Positions 57,503 to 64,000 of a stretch of DNA of 64,000 nt are shown in pieces. The DNA is from Deefgea piscis (GTDB taxonomy: Bacteria; Pseudomonadota; Gammaproteobacteria; Burkholderiales; Chitinibacteraceae). The DNA lies in the NCBI RefSeq assembly GCF_013284055.1, contig NZ_CP054143.1:744001-808000 (forward strand), in the 5' to 3' direction. The position numbers and the translations under genes are program-made. Every line of letters begins with the position of its first letter. Positions within the stretch are counted from its first letter, which is position 1. The notes beneath the pieces were generated by a model. The model did not search any database, was not told where the DNA came from, and worked only from the letters and a program-made list of their open reading frames with translations.

Positions 57503-58384
57503 ATGCAGAATAATCCGAAAAATTTAGCTGGCTGGATCAACATCATCAGTCATGTTGAAATCCCAATACTTGCTAGCACTAAAGAACAAATTACTAAATT
57601 ACGTAGCAATATGGATTGCATTGATCTACGTGATCTAGCATATGTAATCGGGCACGACCCATTATTAAGTTTGAAAATGCTAAAGTATCAAGTGAATCGG
57701 CGGAGTCACCAGCAAGTAACAGACATCACGAACATTGAAAAAGTACTTCTAATGATTGGGATTAAAGAGTTTTTTGAAATTATACGTGACTGCCCAATTT
57801 TAGAAGAAGAATTATCCCAAAATACTGACACATTACAAACCTGCTTAAAAACTTGTGCCAGAGCATATTATGCTGCACAGCTTGCAGAAACCATGAGTAA
57901 ATCTAGGCGGGATATAGACCCAAAAGAAATCATTACTGCCGCTTTATTACATGAAACTGCAGAGATTTTATTATGGCTAGCCGCCCCTGAGTTAATGATC
58001 AAAATTAGAGATTCATTAAAAAACAATCCAGAAATTAGAAGCAAATCAATCCAAAAAGAAATTTTAGGTTGCACTGTAAATGAATTACAGCAAGAGCTAA
58101 TCACCCACTGGCATTTACCTAAGATATTGCTACATTTGATAGATGAAAGCTATGTAAATGATCCACGAGTTCTCTTAGTACTAGTTTCAACATCAATCGC
58201 AAGACATACTGAATGGAGTTGGAATCGAGAACTAAACTATATAGATATCGAAAAATGTGCTCAGATTTTGCACATTAGTAATGATGAAGCACACACTATA
58301 ATCGTTAATACAGCACTTAGAACCGCTAAAGAATGGAAATGGTATCAAGTAGAAACAGCTGCAGCTAGAATCATTGAATATTAA
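57503..58384 (+). CDS. HDOD domain protein
   Basis: About 293-residue cytosolic protein with an HDOD fold (about 5-210), a catalytically dead relative of HD phosphohydrolases; motifs include VIGHDPLLSLKMLKYQVN and AALLHETAEILLW. Such proteins often act in signalling and pili/motility control. AAGG five bases before the ATG at 57503 decides the start; ATGs at 57488 and 57500 are also possible. AT-rich, like olsB and apaH. Confidence 0.82.
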   Translation: MQNNPKNLAGWINIISHVEIPILASTKEQITKLRSNMDCIDLRDLAYVIGHDPLLSLKMLKYQVNRRSHQQVTDITNIEKVLLMIGIKEFFEIIRDCPILEEELSQNTDTLQTCLKTCARAYYAAQLAETMSKSRRDIDPKEIITAALLHETAEILLWLAAPELMIKIRDSLKNNPEIRSKSIQKEILGCTVNELQQELITHWHLPKILLHLIDESYVNDPRVLLVLVSTSIARHTEWSWNRELNYIDIEKCAQILHISNDEAHTIIVNTALRTAKEWKWYQVETAAARIIEY

Positions 58385-58396
58385 ATTCGATCAAAT

Positions 58397-58434
58397 AAAA
58401 AAAAGGCCAACAAAGTTGGCCTTTTTTTTTAAAA
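58397..58434. terminator. Bidirectional terminator between the HDOD gene and rplQ
   Basis: Stem AAAAGGCCAAC/GTTGGCCTTTT with an AAA loop and long A and T runs on the two sides. Ends the ribosomal alpha operon (-) and the HDOD gene (+). Confidence 0.92.
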
Positions 58435-58440
58435 ACTATT

Positions 58441-58830
58441 TTATTCAGCAGCGTCTACAGCTTCAGCTTCTTCTGGGCGATCGACAAGTTCAACATATGC
58501 CATAGGAGCATTGTCACCTTGACGGAAGCCGCACTTCAAGATACGAAGGTAGCCACCGTTACGCGTTGCGTAACGTGGGCCTAGAATATCAAATAATTTA
58601 ACTACAACTTCACGATCACGAGTACGGTCAAAAGCCAAGCGACGATTAGCCAAACAAGGTTTTTTACCTAAAGTAATCAACGGCTCTGCAACACGGCGTA
58701 ATTCTTTTGCCTTTGGTAGAGTCGTTTTAATAACTTCATGCTTTAGCAACGAGTTAGCCAAGTTGCGAAGCATAGCAAGACGATGACTTGTCGTGCGATT
58801 CAGTTTACGATTAGAAAGACGGTGACGCAT
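58441..58830 (-). CDS. rplQ: 50S ribosomal protein L17
   Basis: 129 residues, [20 protein letters not shown] and the usual [15 protein letters not shown]. Last gene of the alpha operon. Confidence 0.97.
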   Translation of the reverse strand: MRHRLSNRKLNRTTSHRLAMLRNLANSLLKHEVIKTTLPKAKELRRVAEPLITLGKKPCLANRRLAFDRTRDREVVVKLFDILGPRYATRNGGYLRILKCGFRQGDNAPMAYVELVDRPEEAEAVDAAE

Positions 58831-58858
58831 TTGTCAGTTCCTTTACTAGTGCCGGACT

Positions 58859-59842
58859 TCAAGGCTTATCTAAGCCAGCCGGAGGCCAGTTTTCTAGGCG
58901 CATGCCGAGGCTAAGGCCCTTCGAAGCTAGCACTTCTTTGATCTCATTCAACGATTTACGACCCAAATTCGGAGCTTTTAACAACTCAGTTTCTGTTCGC
59001 TGAATCAGATCGCCAATGTAATAGATGTTTTCCGCTTTGAGGCAATTTGCCGAACGAACTGTCAATTCAAGATCATCTACCGGACGTAACAAGATAGGAT
59101 CTATAGTAATCGTAGGTTCTGCAACTGTAACTTCTGGCGTACCTTCCAAGTCAGCAAATACGCCGAGCTGGTCAATCAACATCCGAGCGGCTTGGCGAAC
59201 TGCCTCATCCGGCTCAATCACGCCATTAGTTTCAATGTCGATAATCAAGCGGTCAAGATCGGTACGCTGTTCGACACGAGCACTCTCTACATGATAACTA
59301 ACACGGCGAATTGGACTGAATGAAGCATCCAGCATAACCGTACCAATGGTACGACCCTCTTCTTTATTCAATCGAGCAGGAGCAGGTTGATAACCGCGAC
59401 CTTTTTCGACTGTAATTTCCATGTTTAACTTACCACCAGCAGAAAGATGAGCAATCACATGTTCTGGATTGATCACTTCGACATCATGCGGCAGCTGGAT
59501 GTCGGACGCCGTTACGATACCCTCACCCTCTTTAGAAAGGGTGAGAGTAACAGAGTCCCGACCATGCAGCTTGAGCACAACGCCTTTAAGGTTCAACAGG
59601 ATGTCAACGACATCTTCCTGTACACCATCCAGCGCGGAGTATTCATGCACAACACCTTCAATCTTTACTTCTGTCGGAGCAAAGCCCGGCATAGAAGAAA
59701 GCAAAATTCGGCGTAGTGCATTACCGAGCGTATGGCCATAACCACGCTCAAAAGGCTCCATTACGACTTTAGCATGTGCCGTAGCAACAGTCTGTACGTC
59801 AATAATGCGCGGTTTGAGCAAGTCGTTTGCGTTGATTTGCAT
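58859..59842 (-). CDS. rpoA: RNA polymerase alpha subunit
   Basis: 327 residues. The N-terminal assembly domain has [21 protein letters not shown]; the C-terminal domain has [21 protein letters not shown] and [13 protein letters not shown], which contacts UP elements and activators. Lies between rpsD and rplQ, as usual. Confidence 0.98.
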   Translation of the reverse strand: MQINANDLLKPRIIDVQTVATAHAKVVMEPFERGYGHTLGNALRRILLSSMPGFAPTEVKIEGVVHEYSALDGVQEDVVDILLNLKGVVLKLHGRDSVTLTLSKEGEGIVTASDIQLPHDVEVINPEHVIAHLSAGGKLNMEITVEKGRGYQPAPARLNKEEGRTIGTVMLDASFSPIRRVSYHVESARVEQRTDLDRLIIDIETNGVIEPDEAVRQAARMLIDQLGVFADLEGTPEVTVAEPTITIDPILLRPVDDLELTVRSANCLKAENIYYIGDLIQRTETELLKAPNLGRKSLNEIKEVLASKGLSLGMRLENWPPAGLDKP

Positions 59843-59876
59843 AAGTCAGTATCCCTTGCCTTAGCGGGTCAGGTTA

Positions 59877-60500
59877 TTACTTGGAATAGAATTCCACCAC
59901 TAACGATTCATTAATATCGCTAGATAGATCGGAACGCTCTGGCATATTTTTAAATACACCTTCCATTTTCTTAGAATCAACCTGTACCCAATTTGGGAAA
60001 CCAATACCTTCAGCAAGAGAGAGAGCCTCTTGAATACGTACTTGCTTCTTAGACTTCTCACGCACAGCAACCACATCGCCAGCTTTCACTTGGAAAGAAG
60101 GAATGTTTACAGGTTTGCCATTTACAGTGATTGCTTTATGGGAAACTAGTTGACGAGATTCAGAACGAGTCGAACCGTAGCCCATGCGATAAACAACATT
60201 ATCGAGACGACTTTCGAGAAGTTTCAACAGATTTTCACCTGTAGAACCTTTACGACGAGCCGCTTCATGGAAATAACCACGGAACTGACGTTCTAGAACG
60301 CCGTAAATACGACGGATCTTTTGCTTTTCACGCAGGTGAACGCCGTAGTCCGACTGACGCGTATTTTTCTTCGCGCCATGCTGGCCTGGGGCTTGTTCCA
60401 GCTTGCATTTGCTATCGAGCGAACGACGCGCGCTCTTCAAGAACAGATCCGTTCCTTCGCGGCGTGCGAGTTTGCACTTAGGTCCAATATAACGAGCCAT
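59877..60500 (-). CDS. rpsD: 30S ribosomal protein S4
   Basis: 207 residues. [20 protein letters not shown] and the S4 domain ([20 protein letters not shown]) are clear. In E. coli it represses the alpha operon by binding the leader; a leader palindrome upstream of rpmJ may serve here. Confidence 0.97.
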   Translation of the reverse strand: MARYIGPKCKLARREGTDLFLKSARRSLDSKCKLEQAPGQHGAKKNTRQSDYGVHLREKQKIRRIYGVLERQFRGYFHEAARRKGSTGENLLKLLESRLDNVVYRMGYGSTRSESRQLVSHKAITVNGKPVNIPSFQVKAGDVVAVREKSKKQVRIQEALSLAEGIGFPNWVQVDSKKMEGVFKNMPERSDLSSDINESLVVEFYSK

Positions 60501-60514
60501 TTCTTACTCCAGAA

Positions 60515-60907
60515 TTAGATACGACGCTTCTTCGGCGGACGGCAGCCGTTGTGCGGAACAGGCGTCACATCCGAGATACTGGTGATCTTGAAACCAAGAG
60601 CGTTCAATGCACGCACTGCAGATTCACGACCTGGACCCGGACCCTTGATACGAACTTCGAGGTTCTTAACACCATATTCTTGGGCAACTTTACCAGCAGC
60701 TTCTGCCGCAACCTGTGCAGCAAAAGGTGTACTTTTACGAGAGCCCTTGAAACCAGCACCGCCCGAGGTAGCCCAAGATAAAGCATTGCCTTGGCGATCA
60801 GTGATGGTAATGATCGTGTTATTGAAAGACGCGTGAACGTGCACGATACCTTCAGACACGCTCTTCTTGACTTTCTTACGTACACGAGCTGTGTTTGCTT
60901 TAGCCAT
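60515..60907 (-). CDS. rpsK: 30S ribosomal protein S11
   Basis: 130 residues with [18 protein letters not shown] and the ending [17 protein letters not shown]. Normal length. Confidence 0.97.
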   Translation of the reverse strand: MAKANTARVRKKVKKSVSEGIVHVHASFNNTIITITDRQGNALSWATSGGAGFKGSRKSTPFAAQVAAEAAGKVAQEYGVKNLEVRIKGPGPGRESAVRALNALGFKITSISDVTPVPHNGCRPPKKRRI

Positions 60908-60922
60908 AATTTATGTCCTTAA

Positions 60923-61285
60923 TTACTTCTTGCCAGCGATAGCCTTGCGCGGACCCTTACGAGTACGTGCATTGGTTTTCGTACGCTGACCGCGACAAGG
61001 TAAGCCTTTACGATGACGTAAGCCACGGTAACAACCAAGATCCATAAGACGCTTGATGTTCATGGTTACTTCACGACGTAGATCACCTTCAATAGTGAAC
61101 TTGCCTACTTCGTCACGCAATTTTTCAAGTTCAACATCACTGAGATCTTTTACCTTCTTGCTTGGCTCAATTTCAGTAATAGCACAAATCGCTTTAGCGC
61201 GAGTTTGACCAATACCAAAAATAGCCTGAAGGCCGATCACAGTATGCTGATGATTGGGAATATTAACCCCAGCAATACGGGCCAT
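60923..61285 (-). CDS. rpsM: 30S ribosomal protein S13
   Basis: 120 residues. [20 protein letters not shown] and the C-terminal [19 protein letters not shown] are typical. Follows rpmJ by 58 bases. Confidence 0.97.
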   Translation of the reverse strand: MARIAGVNIPNHQHTVIGLQAIFGIGQTRAKAICAITEIEPSKKVKDLSDVELEKLRDEVGKFTIEGDLRREVTMNIKRLMDLGCYRGLRHRKGLPCRGQRTKTNARTRKGPRKAIAGKK

Positions 61286-61343
61286 ACTTCTTACCCCAGG
61301 TTAAAAAGTGGTGGATCTTAACACCAATAGCCGATTGACTCAA

Positions 61344-61457
61344 TCAGCCTTGACGTTGCTTATGCCGCGGGTCTGTACAAATTACGCGTACAACACGGTT
61401 GCGACGAATAATTTTGCAGTTACGGCAGATTTTCTTGACCGATGCCTGAACTCTCAT
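61344..61457 (-). CDS. rpmJ: 50S ribosomal protein L36
   Basis: 37 residues, [19 protein letters not shown] at the start and DPRHKQRQG at the end. Zinc ligands C11, C14, C27 and H32 show the C+ form. AAGGA precedes the ATG at 61457. The gene is easily missed by ORF callers because of its size. Confidence 0.96.
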   Translation of the reverse strand: MRVQASVKKICRNCKIIRRNRVVRVICTDPRHKQRQG

Positions 61458-61483
61458 GGTCTATCCTTTACGATCAAAGTAAA

Positions 61484-61505
61484 ATTTCAACTTGTAAGTT
61501 GAAAT
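61484..61505. promoter_or_regulatory. 22-bp palindrome in the rpmJ leader
   Basis: ATTTCAACTT-GT-AAGTTGAAAT, perfect 10-bp arms, 27 bases upstream of the rpmJ ATG. Candidate operator or leader structure controlling the alpha operon. Confidence 0.6.
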
Positions 61506-61632
61506 ACAATACAATTCCTGTTTCAGCAGTTGTGAATAAATTCGCAACCGCCCACCCAAGAGGGAATGAATAATATAGCATCCAATACAATCTGGGAAGC
61601 AAAACAAGAGCCGCATGTCTGAATTAGGACAA

Positions 61633-61664
61633 ATTCTCAGTACAATACAAATTGTACTGAGAAT
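61633..61664. promoter_or_regulatory. 14-bp perfect hairpin after secY
   Basis: ATTCTCAGTACAAT and its exact complement, four-base loop ACAA. 46 bases after the secY stop, with only a weak T tract. Either a transcript end for the spc operon or a regulator site. The 61458-61709 gap holds no gene; infA, often found here in relatives, is absent. Confidence 0.65.
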
Positions 61665-61709
61665 ATATCCAACCATTAAAATGACACTTGCACATAAAAT
61701 GCAAATTAA

Positions 61710-63014
61710 TTAACCCTTGAAGTTCGCCTTCTTCAACAGACCTTCATACTGATGTGACAGAACATAAGACTGCAACTGAGCCATAAAGTCCATAGTAACA
61801 ACCACCAAGATAAGCAACGAAGTGCCACCAAAGTAGAATGGAACATTCCATTTCAGAATCAGAAACTCAGGGATCAAGCAAATGATAGTGATGTAAACAG
61901 CACCGATCAATGTCAATCTTAGTATTAACTTCTCAACATATTTTGCAGTATGCTCACCAGGACGATATCCAGGCACCATAGCACCACTCTTCTTTAAATT
62001 ATCTGCAGTTTCTCTTGGACTAAATACTAATGCCGTATAGAAAAAACAGAAGAAGATGATTGCAGCAGCATAAAACAAAACATACAACGGCTGGCCAGGA
62101 TGCAACATGTCACCCAAGGACTTAAGCCAAGTCAATTTTTCACCATTCCCAGTCCAAGATAAAACAGTCGCTGGAAATAAAATAATTGAAGAGGCAAAAA
62201 TTGGTGGGATAACACCAGCCATATTAATTTTCAGTGGCAAGAACGAACTTTGCGCCTGCATCAACCGATTACCAACCTGTCTTTTTGCATATTGAATCGG
62301 CACCTTACGCTGCCCACGCTCAACAAAAACAACCACAGCGGTTAGCAAAATAACGCCTACAAACAAGAACAACACCAATAAAATTGGTAGCGAACCTTGA
62401 CTTGATAACGTTAAAGTTTTTGCAATTGCAGAAGGAACGCCAGCGGCAATACCGGCACAAATTAGGATAGAAATACCATTCCCCAATCCGCGTTCAGTAA
62501 TTTGCTCACCCAGCCACATCAAAAACATTGTTCCAGTAACCAAAGAAATCATTGTTACAGCAACAAACATTCCTTGATCCATAACAACCAAATTAGGCTG
62601 TCGGAACAACATCATTGAAATACCAAAACTTTGTGCCGAAGCCAAAAGAACAGTAAAATAACGAGTGTACTGTGTAAGCTTTCGCTTACCCGACTCACCC
62701 TCTTTCTTCAACTGTTTTAGGGATGGCAACACTTCACCGGCCAGCTGAACAATGATCGATGCCGAGATATAAGGCATGATACCAATCGCAAATACAGTAA
62801 AGCGCGATAAAGCTCCACCTGAAAACATGTTAAACATGTTTAACAAGCCAGTTTGTGACGATTGGAACAAGTTCGCCAGCTCAACCGGATTAATACCCGG
62901 TACTGGAATATGTGCGCCAATACGATATACGATCAGCGCACCTACAACGAACCAGATCCGTTTTTTAAGATCAGCAAATTTACTTGCTGAGCCAGCCAAA
63001 GCGGGATTTGCCAC
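61710..63014 (-). CDS. secY: Preprotein translocase subunit SecY
   Basis: 434-residue channel protein, about ten membrane helices. Contains [40 protein letters not shown] and the loop [20 protein letters not shown]. Normal length and place, after rplO. Confidence 0.97.
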   Translation of the reverse strand: MANPALAGSASKFADLKKRIWFVVGALIVYRIGAHIPVPGINPVELANLFQSSQTGLLNMFNMFSGGALSRFTVFAIGIMPYISASIIVQLAGEVLPSLKQLKKEGESGKRKLTQYTRYFTVLLASAQSFGISMMLFRQPNLVVMDQGMFVAVTMISLVTGTMFLMWLGEQITERGLGNGISILICAGIAAGVPSAIAKTLTLSSQGSLPILLVLFLFVGVILLTAVVVFVERGQRKVPIQYAKRQVGNRLMQAQSSFLPLKINMAGVIPPIFASSIILFPATVLSWTGNGEKLTWLKSLGDMLHPGQPLYVLFYAAAIIFFCFFYTALVFSPRETADNLKKSGAMVPGYRPGEHTAKYVEKLILRLTLIGAVYITIICLIPEFLILKWNVPFYFGGTSLLILVVVTMDFMAQLQSYVLSHQYEGLLKKANFKG

Positions 63015-63043
63015 GTTCTGCCCTATCCTGTTGATTTACAACA

Positions 63044-63478
63044 TTACTCGCTAATAGAACCGCCAGCAGCCTCGATTGCAGCCTTAGCACCCTTGGTTAC
63101 GCCCAAACCTTTAACAGTTACGGCGCGCTCGATGGTACCAGACAGTACAACTTTGCAAGTCAAAGAATGCTGAGAAATCAAACCAGCCTGAATTAGACTT
63201 AATAAGTCAACTTCGCCGATTGGCAAAGCATTTAATTCAGACAATGTAATTTCAGCATTCTTGCCTTTAGCAAGAGATACAAAACCACGTTTCGGCAAAC
63301 GGCGTTGCAAAGGCATTTGACCGCCTTCAAAACCAACTTTATGGAAGCCGCCAGTACGGGACTTCTGTCCCTTATGACCACGACCACAAGTCTTGCCCAA
63401 ACCAGAACCGATACCACGACCAACACGCTTAGCAGCATGCTTTGCGCCGGCACCAGGAGTTAGGTTATTGAGTTGCAT
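63044..63478 (-). CDS. rplO: 50S ribosomal protein L15
   Basis: 144 residues; [20 protein letters not shown] and [20 protein letters not shown] are typical. One base after rpmD. Confidence 0.97.
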   Translation of the reverse strand: MQLNNLTPGAGAKHAAKRVGRGIGSGLGKTCGRGHKGQKSRTGGFHKVGFEGGQMPLQRRLPKRGFVSLAKGKNAEITLSELNALPIGEVDLLSLIQAGLISQHSLTCKVVLSGTIERAVTVKGLGVTKGAKAAIEAAGGSISE

Positions 63479-63479
63479 A

Positions 63480-63665
63480 TTAACCCTCCACCTTTAGCAA
63501 GTAGCTGATTTTATTAACCATGCCACGATTTTCTGGCGTATCGATTACAACAGATGAACTGTTCATACGACGCAAGCCCAAACCACGAGCACAAGCTTTA
63601 TGAGCCTCAAGACGACCAATCAAGCTTTTAACCAGAGTCACCTTAATTGTTTTAACGTCGCTCAT
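63480..63665 (-). CDS. rpmD: 50S ribosomal protein L30
   Basis: 61 residues, [19 protein letters not shown] and [20 protein letters not shown]. It overlaps rpsE by four bases. Confidence 0.97.
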   Translation of the reverse strand: MSDVKTIKVTLVKSLIGRLEAHKACARGLGLRRMNSSSVVIDTPENRGMVNKISYLLKVEG

Positions 63666-64000
63666 TGCGCACCCCCAAGAATCTCTTCAACTGTTTTGCC
63701 ACGTTTAGCAGCAATATCAGAAGGGGTGTGTAATTTAGCCAATCCATCCAACGTCGCGCGAACGATATTATATGGATTAGTTGAGCCATGGCATTTTGCA
63801 GTAATGTTATGAATACCCATTACTTCAAAAACAGCGCGCATAGGACCACCAGCAATAATACCAGTACCTTCTGGGGCTGGCTGCATAAACACGGTTGTTG
63901 CTCCGTGCTTACCAAATACAGTGTGTTGCACTGTACCATTACGCAGACTAACTTTTACCATTTTACGGCGAGCTTCTTCCATTGCTTTCTGTACAGCTAC
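63662..64000 (-). CDS. rpsE: 30S ribosomal protein S5, partial
   Basis: C-terminal 112 residues; the start lies beyond the right edge. [20 protein letters not shown] and [19 protein letters not shown] mark the S5 C-terminal domain. The reading frame is open to base 64000. Confidence 0.95.
   Translation of the reverse strand, partial: VAVQKAMEEARRKMVKVSLRNGTVQHTVFGKHGATTVFMQPAPEGTGIIAGGPMRAVFEVMGIHNITAKCHGSTNPYNIVRATLDGLAKLHTPSDIAAKRGKTVEEILGGAQ

Noticed and set aside
61461-61676. 71-codon minus-strand frame between secY and rpmJ, considered as infA
   Set aside because: The translation bears no likeness to IF1 and covers the palindromes; AT-rich chance frame.

Overview
This window is chromosomal DNA of a betaproteobacterium. 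Gene order and protein resemblance suggest the Neisseriales, perhaps near Chitinibacter/Deefgea; that placement is an inference from memory, not a search. It is mostly conserved core genome. There is no prophage, integrase, transposase or CRISPR array. The features that stand out are small accessory genes, short dispersed hairpin repeats and a few local oddities.

Layout. 1-3.3 kb: a glucose/mannose-type ABC importer (gtsA, gtsB, gtsC; the ATPase gene would lie left of the window), followed by a FixJ-type response regulator and a two-PAS membrane histidine kinase (3.5-6.4 kb) that probably control it. 6.5-13.4 kb: the dipeptidase pepD, the rhodoquinone methyltransferase rquA, an AT-rich DUF2971 gene, a CNNM/CorC-type transporter, a pseudouridine synthase and two small conserved proteins. 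13.4-17.1 kb: a tmk-holB-pilZ-tatD-phnP-like cluster. 17.2-22.9 kb: a complete rRNA operon (16S, tRNA-Ile, tRNA-Ala, 23S, 5S) on the minus strand, with promoter, boxA sites and terminator. 23.0-26.1 kb: the helicase rep and a YcgR-like PilZ protein. 26.2-33.3 kb: rnfABC-X-DGE-nth, where X is an unexpected ParB/Srx-like gene and rnfC carries a 138-bp tandem repeat. 33.6-36.9 kb: a cold-shock/DUF1294 protein, an unknown gene with a truncated paralogue remnant beside it, pyrD and folD.

37-39.8 kb: a tRNA operon (Pro, Arg, His) and the exonuclease gene sbcB, flanked by two small unknown genes. 39.9-45.5 kb: a MASE1-CHASE-PAS hybrid kinase, then the divergent arginine/lysine exporter argO and its LysR regulator argP. 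45.6-50 kb: rplS-trmD-rimM-rpsP, ffh and a CcsA-like membrane protein. 50.3-55.7 kb: pilB-pilC-pilD-coaE-zapD-yacG. 55.8-58.4 kb: the ornithine-lipid acyltransferase olsB, with its ribosome binding site inside a perfect hairpin; apaH, with an apparent one-base loss in a G tract; and an HDOD protein. 58.4-64 kb: the spc/alpha ribosomal operons from rpsE (cut by the window end) to rplQ, with rpmJ but no infA.

How the genes fit together. The Rnf complex and RquA point to a facultative anaerobe that can couple ferredoxin/NADH chemistry and fumarate reduction to growth. PilBCD, PilZ, the YcgR-like protein and the large hybrid kinase point to type IV pili and c-di-GMP-linked surface behaviour. The gts operon and its two-component system point to regulated sugar uptake. 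The most novel material is (i) a family of 50-60 bp intergenic hairpins ending in GATACCCAT, placed directly after stop codons, (ii) the olsB hairpin, (iii) the apaH frameshift, (iv) the extra gene fused into the rnf operon and (v) a gene remnant joined to a repeat at 34.2 kb.
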